Below are positions 53,390 through 60,991 of a DNA stretch of 64,000 nucleotides, piece by piece. The stretch is from NCBI GenBank assembly GCA_038237925.1, contig JBBRYF010000005.1, forward strand, positions 1-64,000. The letters run 5' to 3'. Source of the DNA: AC-32 sp038237925 (GTDB lineage Bacteria > Actinomycetota > Thermoleophilia > Gaiellales > Gaiellaceae). Both the position numbers and the translations under genes were made by a program. Under the pieces are notes generated by a model that searched no databases, was not told the DNA's origin, and worked only from the letters and a program-made list of their open reading frames with translations. Position 1 is the stretch's first letter. Each line of letters begins with the position of its first letter.

Positions 53390-53934
53390 GCCCTCACCTC
53401 CCGCCGCGCCTTCAGGAAGTAGCCGGCCATCGCGACCGCGGCGAGCGCGACCCCGGCCCAGAAGACCCAGAGCGGCCAGTCGGTGCCCCGCCGCGTGACC
53501 ATCACGAAGCCCAGCGATGCGTAGAGCAGCCACGTCGCCGCCTTGCCGGCGAGGTTGACCGCGAACTCGTAGCCACGACCCACGACGAGCTTGTACCCGG
53601 CAACGAGAGCTACGTCACGTACCGGGATCGCGAGCGCGATCCACGGGAGGCGGCCGGCGTGCCAGAGCAGGATCACGGCCGCATCGATCATCAGCCGGTC
53701 GGCGAGCGGGTCCGCGATCTTGCCGAAGCTCGACTCGACGCGCCACCGCCGTGCGAGCCAGCCGTCGACCTGGTCGGTCGCCCCTGCTGTCCCGAAGACG
53801 ATCGCCGCCGGCCAGCTGCGCCCGCCGTCCGCGCTCAGGATGAGGACGGCGAAAACAGGGACCAGCAGGAGCCGCGCGAGAGTCAGCGCGTTCGGAATCT
53901 GCGCGAGCGGGGCCGGTACGGCGCGGGCTGCCAC
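53386..53934 (-). CDS. pgsA: CDP-alcohol phosphatidyltransferase (PgsA-like)
   Basis: 182 residues, about five transmembrane helices. The full signature D-x2-D-G-x2-A-R-x8-G-x3-D-x3-D is present (DQVDGWLARR to DPLADRL, about 57-83). It most likely makes phosphatidylglycerol phosphate from CDP-diacylglycerol, though other alcohol acceptors are possible. GTG start 6 nt after a minus-strand TATCCT (53941-53946). Confidence 0.88.
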   Translation of the reverse strand: MAARAVPAPLAQIPNALTLARLLLVPVFAVLILSADGGRSWPAAIVFGTAGATDQVDGWLARRWRVESSFGKIADPLADRLMIDAAVILLWHAGRLPWIALAIPVRDVALVAGYKLVVGRGYEFAVNLAGKAATWLLYASLGFVMVTRRGTDWPLWVFWAGVALAAVAMAGYFLKARREVRA

Positions 53935-53939
53935 GGTGA

Positions 53940-53946
53940 AAGGATA
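53940..53946. promoter_or_regulatory. Overlapping divergent -10 hexamers
   Basis: On the minus strand TATCCT (53941-53946) is 6 nt before the pgsA GTG (53934). On the plus strand AAGGAT (53940-53945) is 6 nt before the HutF-like GTG (53952). Only 17 bp separate the two start codons, so the two promoters must share the same bases. Confidence 0.5.
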
Positions 53947-53951
53947 CGGCG

Positions 53952-54959
53952 GTGGCGGAAACGCTCTCCTTGCCAGGCTTCGTCAACGCCCACTCGCACG
54001 CGTTTCAGCGCGCGCTGCGCGGCCGGACGGAAGGCGACGACTTCTGGGGCTGGCGCGACGCGATGCTCGAGCTCGCGGCCGGGTTGACGCCCGAGCACGT
54101 ACGCACGGGCTACGTCCAGGTCTACCGCGAGATGATTGCGGCCGGCTACACCGCAGTCGGGGAATTCCACTACCTGGGCCTTGCGGAGGCGCACGCGGCC
54201 GTCGAAGCGGCAGCACAGGCCGGGATGGAGATCGTACTCCTGCTCGCCGCCTACGCGTGCGGCGGGCTCGAGCGCTCGCGCCAGGAATCGGTCGCCGACT
54301 ACCTCTCGCAGCTCGAGGCCGTGCGCGAGACGGGAGTGCGCGTGGGGCTCGCGCCGCACTCCGTTCGCGCGTGCCCGCGTGATTGGCTGGAGGAGCTCGG
54401 CGCCTATGCGGCTCGCGAAGCCTTGCCCCTGCACATCCACGCCGACGAGCAGCAGCGTGAGATCGAGGAGTGCGTCGCGGAGCATGGCCTGCGGCCGATC
54501 GAGCTCCTGGCCGACGCGGGCTGCCTCGGCCCGCACGCAACCGTCGTCCACGCGACCCACGCCGATGCGCGGGAGCTCGACCTGCTCGCCGAGAGCGGGA
54601 CGCGCGTCTGCGTCTGCCCGACTACGGAAGCGAATCTCGGCGACGGATTCGTGGCCGCGGAGGAGCTCTGCGAACGCGGGATCGGCATCTGCATCGGCTC
54701 CGACTCGAACGTACGCATCGACCCGCTCGAGGAGCTGCGCGAGCTCGAAGGGATCGCTCGCCGCCGGACGGGAAGGCGGAACGTGATCTCAGTCTCGGCG
54801 CTCCTCTGCTGCGGCGCGGACGAAGGAGGCGCCGCGCTGGGGCTCGCGCGCTGGCCGGACGTCAGCGTGGAAGTCTCTCATGCGTCGCTCGCGGGTGTCG
54901 ACCCGCAAGATGTCCATGCAGCCCTCCTCTTCGGCTGCTCCGCAGAGGTGTTCTCGTGA
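53952..54959 (+). CDS. HutF-like amidohydrolase (formimidoylglutamate deiminase type), short form
   Basis: 335 residues. Metal-binding H14-x-H16 in NAHSHAFQRALRGR with DDFWGWR downstream is close to HutF; LHIHADEQ, VVHATHAD and IGSDSN supply the other amidohydrolase ligands. Typical HutF is about 450 residues and has about 50 residues before the first HxH; this one starts only 10 residues before it because the promoter is shared with pgsA. Deamination of formimidoyl-glutamate or a related compound is likely but unproven. Confidence 0.78.
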   Translation: MAETLSLPGFVNAHSHAFQRALRGRTEGDDFWGWRDAMLELAAGLTPEHVRTGYVQVYREMIAAGYTAVGEFHYLGLAEAHAAVEAAAQAGMEIVLLLAAYACGGLERSRQESVADYLSQLEAVRETGVRVGLAPHSVRACPRDWLEELGAYAAREALPLHIHADEQQREIEECVAEHGLRPIELLADAGCLGPHATVVHATHADARELDLLAESGTRVCVCPTTEANLGDGFVAAEELCERGIGICIGSDSNVRIDPLEELRELEGIARRRTGRRNVISVSALLCCGADEGGAALGLARWPDVSVEVSHASLAGVDPQDVHAALLFGCSAEVFS

Positions 54960-55110
54960 CCGCTTTTTCGTCGGTCGATCAGCTGACCGCATGGAACCGC
55001 CCAGAGCCGCGATCTCTCTAAAGGCGCACCGACCTAACGGCGACCCCAAATGCGGTAGCGCCTCCGGAACGGCTGGCGTCGCGCGAGAAACTGCGGCACA
55101 ATCGCACCGC

Positions 55111-55734
55111 ATGGCCGAAGACGACGCCAAAAGGGAGATTGCGGCGCTCGAGCACGAGCTCCAACGCGCAAGGCAGGCGGCGGAGAAAAACCATGCCGCC
55201 CTGAGCGCGCTCGACGAACAGCGCCGCGAACGAGAAGGCCGCTTGGCGGTCGCGCTGCGCGCGCAACATGATTTTGAGCAACGTCTCGAAGAGAAGCGGA
55301 TCGAATTGGCACGTGCTGAAGCCGAGGCGGCGCTCGCGGTAGTCAGGCAAGCGCTTGCAGACCGCGATGCCGCAGCGGACGCGTTCGCGTCGGTGGTGCA
55401 GTTGGTTGCGCTGCGGCTTCAGGAGTTCGACACAGCACAGGAGACGGCGCGAAACGCGTGGCAGGCCTTGCTGAGCAGTGCGGTCGAGATGCCTGCCGTG
55501 GTGTCAGAGCTGCCAGACGAGGATCCGCACCAGCAACCGGACATCGTTACCGAAGCGCTAGCCACATTGACCGAGCTCGTCAAGCAACGTGTTGACCAAG
55601 AGCTAGAGCGCGACCTCATCGAAGCGGCCGCGCGCAGTCCGCTGGGTAACGACATCGCAAACCTTCCGGAGCATCTGCGAGAGCTCGCGCGCGCCCGTTT
55701 CTTCTCAATCGCGCGGGAACGGCGACAGAGCTAG
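55111..55734 (+). CDS. Coiled-coil hypothetical protein
   Basis: 207 residues. A long heptad-like helix (about 4-100, rich in Glu, Arg, Ala) is followed by a mixed helical region and a basic end. The ATG at 55111 lies 8 nt after CACAAT (55097-55102); the longer frame upstream has no support. No family recognised. Codon use is somewhat less GC-biased than in neighbours. Confidence 0.6.
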   Translation: MAEDDAKREIAALEHELQRARQAAEKNHAALSALDEQRREREGRLAVALRAQHDFEQRLEEKRIELARAEAEAALAVVRQALADRDAAADAFASVVQLVALRLQEFDTAQETARNAWQALLSSAVEMPAVVSELPDEDPHQQPDIVTEALATLTELVKQRVDQELERDLIEAAARSPLGNDIANLPEHLRELARARFFSIARERRQS

Positions 55735-55768
55735 TCGAACCCACGCGAGCACCTCCAGCCTGGAGGCG

Positions 55769-56758
55769 CTAGGAGACGTCGAACTGCGAGCGAGGTCGAG
55801 CGGGCTTGAGACGTCCACGAAGCGCGCCGTAGCGGTGGCGCTTGCTCGCCACCAGGACGTAGTAGCTCGCGGGCTTCTCGACGAGCGATTCGAAGAGCGT
55901 CCCGCTGGCAGTGACACAACCTCGCCGTTGGTAGCGGTCCCCAAGCGCGAGCACGCTTCGCCCCGGCTCGCCACGTCGTTTGACCCGAATCGCCGCTCGG
56001 GTGGGGCTTCCAACTCTCGTGAGCTGCGTGAACCTCCAGCAGACGGTCCCGGCCTTCAGCGTCAGCGCGACCTGCCCCCGACCGTAGCGGGCACCGTGGC
56101 GCCCTAGCGGTTTGCCGGTCAGGTGCGCCTTGAGGTGAAAGATCTGGATTGGCTGAGGAGGTGGCGGCGGAGGTGGCGGCGGAGGTGGCGGCGGAGGGCC
56201 GCCAGAGAGGATCTCGACCTTCCAGGTCGGGTGGATCTCGTTCCAGCCGACCCAGCGGTCGTAGACGTAAGCGCCGGTCAGGCGGATGCGGGCACCGACG
56301 GGAGGCGCGGCGACTCTGAGTCCGCTGCAGCCGGATCTGCAGCCGATCTGGTCGATCGGGACGATCTCCATGTGGATGCCGCCCTTGCTGCGGTTCTTGG
56401 CGTTCAGCATCGACGCGTACGCAGGATCGGGCGCGACGTCGAAGGTGAGATCGCCGTCAGGCGGGATGTCGTGCACCCTGACAACCTTGCCGACGAACGT
56501 CGTACATGCATTCAGGACCTGTAGGCGCGAAGGATCATGGATGCCTGTCAGAGGGGAGCGGCAGACGGCGGCCTGTTGGTGTGGCGTGTCGAGCGCCCGA
56601 GCGGTGCCCCAACCGGTACCGGCCGCGGTCAGAAACAGCACGAGGACGACTATGTTCCTACGGGGACGCACAGGGGACCCGGTTTCAAGGTAGTCGGGGC
56701 GCCGGACGAACCAGAGGCGCCTGACGTACCTCGCTACTAGTAGCGAAAGTAGTCGCAC
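55769..56758 (-). CDS. Exported protein with polyproline linker and CHRD-like C-terminus
   Basis: Up to 329 residues. One transmembrane or signal helix (about 35-52), a mixed beta domain with several Cys, a run of 14 prolines (about 189-202), then a C-terminal beta domain with TLKAGTVCWRFTQL and ASGTLFESLVEKPASYYV that resembles CHRD domains. The GTG at 56758 gives an unusually long pre-helix region; a GTG at 56671 would start just before the helix and would leave the palindrome at 56731 upstream. Last chromosomal gene before the tRNA-Pro att site. Confidence 0.65.
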   Translation of the reverse strand: MRLLSLLVARYVRRLWFVRRPDYLETGSPVRPRRNIVVLVLFLTAAGTGWGTARALDTPHQQAAVCRSPLTGIHDPSRLQVLNACTTFVGKVVRVHDIPPDGDLTFDVAPDPAYASMLNAKNRSKGGIHMEIVPIDQIGCRSGCSGLRVAAPPVGARIRLTGAYVYDRWVGWNEIHPTWKVEILSGGPPPPPPPPPPPPPPQPIQIFHLKAHLTGKPLGRHGARYGRGQVALTLKAGTVCWRFTQLTRVGSPTRAAIRVKRRGEPGRSVLALGDRYQRRGCVTASGTLFESLVEKPASYYVLVASKRHRYGALRGRLKPARPRSQFDVS

Positions 56759-56781
56759 CCCCGTCTGTCATACACAGACGG
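56731..56781. promoter_or_regulatory. Two palindromes upstream of the exported protein gene
   Basis: A perfect 16-bp palindrome centred on CTAG (56731-56746) and an 8-bp inverted repeat with a 5-nt loop (56761-56768/56774-56781) lie 15 bp apart. They suit an operator or a transcript-ending structure. Confidence 0.45.
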
Positions 56782-56864
56782 AGGCCGCAGATACCGAGAT
56801 TTTCATTCCTTTAGAAAAGAGCCAAGGATCTCCGTAACGGGGTTTACGCCCGCCTTCAGAAAAC

Positions 56865-56897
56865 AAGAAAAGACCCTTTTAGCAGGGGCCTTTTCTT
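56865..56897 (-). terminator. Terminator of tRNA-Pro
   Basis: Arms AAGAAAAG (56865-56872) and CTTTTCTT (56890-56897) enclose a second CCC/GGG step. Read on the minus strand, the hairpin follows the tRNA 3' end directly and is followed by GTTTTCT. It is the original terminator of the tRNA gene and marks the chromosomal side of the junction. Confidence 0.8.
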
Positions 56898-56899
56898 AG

Positions 56900-56943
56900 T
56901 CGGGGCGCCGAGATTTGAACTCGGGACCTCTTGTCCCCCAGAC
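56900..56943 (-). tRNA. tRNA-Pro(GGG) 3' fragment = attachment site
   Basis: The minus strand reads anticodon loop CTGGGGG (anticodon GGG), 3' anticodon stem ACAAG, variable loop AGGTC, T arm CCGAG-TTCAAAT-CTCGG and acceptor CGCCCCG plus discriminator A; CCA is not encoded. Upstream of the anticodon loop the expected CTTGT strand and the D arm are missing (homology stops at 56943). This is the displaced 3' part of a tRNA left by integration; crossover in the anticodon loop is usual for tyrosine recombinases. Not a functional tRNA. Confidence 0.85.
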
Positions 56944-57070
56944 TACGCCAGCGCTTGGGTGCCTAGTGTCGCGGAGTGGCGTCTAGTGGACGATTGCCCT
57001 GCAAACCAGGCACTTCTACGACCACTTCCCCGCTTTGCTCCACGGGGCCGTTTCTGAGCGTTTGGGCGCG

Positions 57071-57433
57071 CTATGGGCGCGGGCTTGTCGATGCCCGCTC
57101 GAGGGCCAGCGCAGCCTCGGCTTGGTAATCGCGTGCCGGCTGCACGAAGCCACCGCTGCGGGCGGCGGCGTACTGCTCGAAGCTCTCATACGTGCGCGTG
57201 ATATGCGGCCCGTCGACGTCGACCAGGGGCTCGAGCGCAGGGGCCGAAACGTCGCGAGCCGCGGGCCGAAACGCGGCCTTTGTCCCCGAAACTGTCCCCG
57301 AAACGGGGCCGAAACGATGCCGCAACTTCGCCTTCAGGCGCGAACTGCGCTTCTTGCAGGCGGACGAGCAGTAGACACGCTTGCGCCCCGTCTGTGGCTG
57401 CTCAAGCGGGGTTCCGCAGGTCTTACAGGTCAT
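57071..57433 (-). CDS. Small treble-clef/zinc-finger protein of the element
   Basis: 120 residues. The N-terminus has CKTCG, then YCSSACKK about 18 residues later, a CxxC...CxxxC zinc site followed by a basic RSSRLKAKLRHR helix. The C-terminal half is low in pattern. Such short zinc proteins are common in actinophages and may bind DNA or RNA. Last gene of the leftward capsid cluster, next to the att site. Confidence 0.65.
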   Translation of the reverse strand: MTCKTCGTPLEQPQTGRKRVYCSSACKKRSSRLKAKLRHRFGPVSGTVSGTKAAFRPAARDVSAPALEPLVDVDGPHITRTYESFEQYAAARSGGFVQPARDYQAEAALALERASTSPRP

Positions 57434-57541
57434 TCATGCACCCGCCGATTCCGCCGAATTCGCCGAGACGCTTTATTTCGCGAAAAACTAGCGCGGGGTC
57501 ATTTCTTTTTCCGTCGATCTTTACCCGCCCCCCGTCTCTCA

Positions 57542-57763
57542 TCAGTTCTTCCGCCTCGGCCACTCGGTCTTGAGCCAGTCGTCGAGACGCTCTTGCTGGT
57601 CAGGCGAGAGGTCGACGTTCGTAATCACGTTTTGAATTGCGATTGTGTTTCCGTTTTCGTCTTTCGATTCCGCATTCACAATCTCGACGATTCCAGGGAC
57701 TCCTGGGACAGTGAGACGACGGCCTCCGTGTGAGTCGAGACGTTCGGTGCCGTTGCTCAACAT
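57542..57763 (-). CDS. Hypothetical small protein downstream of the capsid gene
   Basis: 73 residues, beta-rich first half (RRLTVPGVPGIVEIVNA) and a C-terminal SPDQQERLDDWLKTEWPRR helix. Not recognised. Same strand as the capsid gene, 97 nt downstream; the gaps on either side are AT-rich and empty. Confidence 0.6.
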   Translation of the reverse strand: MLSNGTERLDSHGGRRLTVPGVPGIVEIVNAESKDENGNTIAIQNVITNVDLSPDQQERLDDWLKTEWPRRKN

Positions 57764-57860
57764 GACAGCCCCATCAGCAGCGCGAGAAGGCGAGGCGCAC
57801 GGAGCTTCGACGTGCGCCCGCCTTCTGCGTCGGCGTCAACCAACAACGAGAGGAGAAGCA

Positions 57861-59111
57861 TTAGAAACCGGTGGGCGCAGTCAGTCCCGTGACCTTGGCG
57901 ACTGAGGTCGGGTTACGCACAAGCAGCGCCATCGAGCCCCAGCCGCTGATGCGCACGGTCTGAGTGGAGCTCCCGATCTGCTCGAAAACCCTGAACTGCG
58001 GGCTGTTGCCGAGCACGAGAACGTTGTCGCGCTGCACGACGAGGGCGACGTCTTCGTTCGTGCTGGCGCCGAGGCTGAGAGGGACGCCGCCGCTCGTCAC
58101 AACCCGACCGGGCAAGAGCTGGGTCGCGGGGTAGCTGAGGTTTCCTTGCAACCAGGCCAGACGTCGCGGCGCCAGGATCACCACATAGTCGGCAGGGTTC
58201 GGGTCGCCGAAGCCACTCGCGCCGGCCAATTGCGAGGCGGCCTTCCAGATGCTGGCGACAAACGCCTGCGCGGTGGAGACGTCGCCCGTGACCGACAAGA
58301 TGCTCGCCACCTGCAGCAGGCCGCGGGTCTGGCCGCCGGCCGCTGAGCCGTTGATGAGCTGGCTGTCGAACTTCGCGCCGAAGTCGCGGGCCAGCGCATC
58401 GACGACCACCTCGTCGATCGCCGGCTGGCTGAACTCGAACAGCTGGCGCGATACGTCCTCCTGGCCGGCGATCGTCGCGACCGGCGCCGATGCCGACGTC
58501 GACTGCGCGTCGACCTCCGTCACCGCCGCGTTCTCCGCTGTCTGGACGGCGGTCGCGGGCCCGACGGTGAGCCGAGGAATCTTGACGGTCGGGACGTTGG
58601 AAACGGTGTCGACCATCCCCCGCTCGAGCGGCTGGCGCTCGAAGACGTCGAAGAGCGTGCCTGTGGCGACCGCGGCCCTACCCCAGGTCTTGATCAGGTA
58701 GCCGGGGGCCGAGGGTCGGAGCAGATCGTTTGCGCCGGCGGCGGAGAGGTCGCGCTGAAGCTTGCCGAGACGCGCCAGGCGCTCTTTCGCCTCGTCCAGC
58801 GTCGGCCAGCCGAAGGGGGGCGGATTCTCCGGGCCCGGGTCGTTGACCCGGTAGAGCGGCTCGGACAGGGTGCCCTGAACGCGTTGCTGCGATTCGGCAA
58901 CGACCAACAGATCACGGAGCCACGAAACCGTAACCGTGCCGTCCGGGACCTGGTGCGCGACCTGCGGGTAGTAGGGATCGTACAAGTGCCCTTTTCCTCG
59001 CCAGGCGTGCCTGCGGCCCGCGTCGTCCGCATAGGCGACATCAGCCGGCTCGCCCTCCGGCTTTACCGGCGGGTTGACCGTAACGATTGGCGGCTCGTAC
59101 CTGGGGCTCAT
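57861..59111 (-). CDS. HK97-like phage major capsid protein
   Basis: 416 residues. Residues 1-130 form a helical, charged lead-in; from about 150 the chain shows the capsid pattern: alternating strands, GSAAGGQTRGLLQVASI, the P-domain helix AFVASIWKAASQL, VILAPRRLAWLQ, and an end (VRISGWGSMALLVRNPTSVAKVTG) typical of HK97-fold subunits. The ATG at 59111 has AGGAGG 7 nt upstream, which fixes the start. No protease or scaffold gene precedes it. An encapsulin-like protein is a distant alternative. Confidence 0.72.
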   Translation of the reverse strand: MSPRYEPPIVTVNPPVKPEGEPADVAYADDAGRRHAWRGKGHLYDPYYPQVAHQVPDGTVTVSWLRDLLVVAESQQRVQGTLSEPLYRVNDPGPENPPPFGWPTLDEAKERLARLGKLQRDLSAAGANDLLRPSAPGYLIKTWGRAAVATGTLFDVFERQPLERGMVDTVSNVPTVKIPRLTVGPATAVQTAENAAVTEVDAQSTSASAPVATIAGQEDVSRQLFEFSQPAIDEVVVDALARDFGAKFDSQLINGSAAGGQTRGLLQVASILSVTGDVSTAQAFVASIWKAASQLAGASGFGDPNPADYVVILAPRRLAWLQGNLSYPATQLLPGRVVTSGGVPLSLGASTNEDVALVVQRDNVLVLGNSPQFRVFEQIGSSTQTVRISGWGSMALLVRNPTSVAKVTGLTAPTGF

Positions 59112-59326
59112 TTGCGCCTCCTCCTGAGGAGCGAGTGAAGTCGTGACCGGCGCGAGCGCGGTTCCGGCTCTGGCTCGGCGCAGTGCTCGCAGCCGATCCC
59201 GCCGCAGCAGCCGCAGAGGACGCGCATCGGGTGGTATCTGATGTGACCGGACGCGAACGCCTGCGCCGTGCGTTGGTCGATCTCGCGAAGCTCGCCGCTC
59301 GACGTCTCCCGAAAGTAGACGCTCAC
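59108..59326 (-). CDS. Small Cys-rich protein upstream of the capsid gene
   Basis: 72 residues with CGCCGGIGCEHC (about 38-49), then an acidic and a basic tail (SRLHSLLRRRRK). It overlaps the capsid ATG by 4 nt and the HTH gene by 4 nt, so the three are translated together. The Cys cluster could bind zinc. Confidence 0.65.
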   Translation of the reverse strand: MSVYFRETSSGELREIDQRTAQAFASGHIRYHPMRVLCGCCGGIGCEHCAEPEPEPRSRRSRLHSLLRRRRK

Positions 59327-59523
59327 GCTGCCGCCCTCGGCCCGTAGAGCCAGTCCTCGAGCTCTGCCGCGTCGATCCGCACCGCGTTGCGAGGGCCGCC
59401 CAGTTGGACGGCCGGAAGCTCACCGCGGGCGATCAGGCGCCGGACGCTCTTTTCGGAAATCGCCAACCGCGCAGACGCCTGGCGCACCGTGAGCAACTGC
59501 CTATGTGTGACTTCGATGGTCAT
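59323..59523 (-). CDS. Excisionase-type HTH_17 DNA-binding protein
   Basis: 66 residues with LLTVRQASARLAISEKSVRRLIARGELPAVQLGG and a final AELEDWLYG, the winged HTH of the excise/MerR-like family. First gene of the leftward capsid cluster. It may regulate the divergent sigma-like gene or act in excision; a second HTH_17 protein lies beside the integrase. Confidence 0.85.
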   Translation of the reverse strand: MTIEVTHRQLLTVRQASARLAISEKSVRRLIARGELPAVQLGGPRNAVRIDAAELEDWLYGPRAAA

Positions 59524-59528
59524 CTCTT

Positions 59529-59570
59529 CCTACGTGTTCGGCTACACCGTTTCGGTGCGATGCACGTAGG
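59529..59570. promoter_or_regulatory. Nested inverted repeats in the divergent intergenic region
   Basis: CCTACGTG (59529-59536) and CACGTAGG (59563-59570) are perfect 8-bp arms. Between them CACCG-TTT-CGGTG (59545-59557) forms a second stem. The region separates the HTH_17/capsid operon from the sigma-like gene and could be an operator for either. Confidence 0.55.
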
Positions 59571-59599
59571 CGCTGCTGCTAGAAAAGAAGCGGTGTCTC

Positions 59600-60080
59600 A
59601 TGCCCTTGAAGCTGCATGACGTCGAGGACGGGGAACGACTCGCTGCCTGGGTCATCCACCGAAGCCAAATCACCCTCTCGCCCGAGGACTTCGAGGACGC
59701 CCACCAGTACTTGCTCCTCGAGCTCTGGCGTCTCTTCGTCGACTTCGACCCCACCGGCGGCCGCCCGTTCGCTCTTCTCGCCACCACCGTCCTCGGCCGG
59801 CGACTCGTCGACTGGCAGCGCAAACAGTTCGGAAGGACGATCTGGCGCTTCGGCGACGGCCGGGTCTACGAACGGAAACCTCCGGTCTTCGTCGAGTTCA
59901 ACGATTCCGTCATCGGTCGACTGGACGCGGCTGAGCCCGCGCGGGGAAGCGATCGCGAGACAGGTGGGGACGAGGCTGTTCGAGGGCTACTCGCCGAACG
60001 AGATAGCAAGCGAGCTCAAGACCTCGAGCTCCTCGGTCTCAGCGATGCTGCGTGAGCTCCGCGACGAGCTATCCGTTTAG
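59600..60080 (+). pseudogene. Sigma-70-like regulator split by a +1 frameshift
   Basis: The first frame (59600-60055) encodes a sigma region 2-like domain: EDFEDAHQYLLLELWRLFVDFDP, LATTVLGRRLVDWQR and GRTIWRFGDGRVY. The region 4-like HTH, LSPRGEAIARQV to NEIASELKTSSSSVSAMLREL, lies in the next frame (ending 60080). A +1 shift around 59910-59935 would join them into one protein of about 160 residues. It could be a programmed shift, a real mutation or a sequencing error. The frame does not run into an early stop, so a short region-2-only product is also possible. Confidence 0.6.
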
Positions 60081-60084
60081 GTAG

Positions 60085-60135
60085 AGCGGGCGGCTCCCCC
60101 TCTCCCCGAAGGGAGGTGCCGTCAGCAGCCGCCCG
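60085..60135 (+). terminator. Hairpin after the sigma-like gene
   Basis: Perfect 10-bp arms (60085-60094, 60126-60135) with a 31-nt interior that holds its own CCCCTC/GAGG stem, 4 nt past the stop at 60080. No T-run. Confidence 0.55.
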
Positions 60136-60758
60136 CACCGACAAGATGTCGGGAACCGTGAAGACTTAAACGTGCTTGCGCGGCTGGACAACCAGAGTTG
60201 AAACTAGTACGACTTGCCCAGTAAGGCGAGAGCGGGCCGCCCGTGCTCTCCCCTGGGGCGACCGCTTCTGGTTCGCCCTCCTGCCGCTGCGGCCCGCTCT
60301 CCCCGTTACGACGTACCTCAAGATATCCCCCGCCGTGGGGACGACTCGACCACTCTCTCGACGCACGCTGCGACTGCGCGAAACCGGACGCCTGGGCCGC
60401 AGAGACGGACGGTTAGCGCCTTCCCACAACGCGAAAGGGGCCGCCGCCCGGCCCCTTTCGCGTCTCCCCTGGTAAACCATCAGGCCTCGCCGCATTGAGG
60501 CCCTTCGTATCTCCGAGGTCGCCCCCGCCGCATCGGGGCGCCGCTCGGCGTGTGCCCTCACTATCGGGAGGACGGGCTGGTTGATCCATCACCCTTTTAC
60601 GGTTGACTGCTGCGGTTCACACGAAAGACAGTGGACTGCTCCCCCCTCTCCCCCGAAGGAGTTCGCCCCGAGAGAAGCCCCCCCTTGACGCGCACTCGGC
60701 TAGAACCTATTTCTTAGCCAACGTCGAATCCCGCCGCCCGGGACGAGTGAGGGGTGGC
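60136..60758. other. 623-bp gene-free stretch of the element
   Basis: No frame here has supporting motifs. It holds a 13-bp perfect hairpin (60429-60441/60451-60463), a GGCCTC/GAGGCC stem near 60484-60503 and a relatively AT-rich end before the next gene. It could carry an untranslated RNA or recombination sites, but nothing specific is recognised. Confidence 0.45.
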
Positions 60759-60986
60759 ATGAGGGTTCGAGTGAGCGATGAACAACGCCTGGGCGATCTG
60801 ATCGCGTTCCTCGAGGACGCCGGTTACCGGTGCCACCAGACAGGTGCGAAGGACATCCTCGTCGGTCCGACCCCGCGTTCGAAACGGCTTGAGGTGCTGC
60901 GGCTCGAGCTCGATCTTCAACTACAAGCGTGGGAAGCGGCGCACGCCGGCGCCACTGCTCGCCAAGCGGATCTAGTCCACATCTAG
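60759..60986 (+). CDS. Small hypothetical protein of the element
   Basis: 75 residues, mixed alpha/beta (RVRVSDEQRLGDLIAFLEDAGY, then LDLQLQAWEAAH). GAGGGGTGG just before the ATG at 60759 supports this start over the longer frame from 60603. Not recognised. Confidence 0.6.
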   Translation: MRVRVSDEQRLGDLIAFLEDAGYRCHQTGAKDILVGPTPRSKRLEVLRLELDLQLQAWEAAHAGATARQADLVHI

Positions 60987-60991
60987 TCCAC
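60970..60991. repeat. 11-bp tandem repeat
   Basis: Two exact adjacent copies of ATCTAGTCCAC, overlapping the end of the small gene. Possibly a protein-binding site of the element. Confidence 0.6.

Noticed and set aside
56969..57033. tRNA-Cys-like fold (CTGCAAA loop)
   Set aside because: No 5-bp anticodon stem, no T arm with TTCRA, and acceptor arms pair only in part.
60166..60561. 131-codon minus-strand frame in the gene-free stretch
   Set aside because: Arg-rich with low complexity and interrupted by strong hairpins; no start signal.
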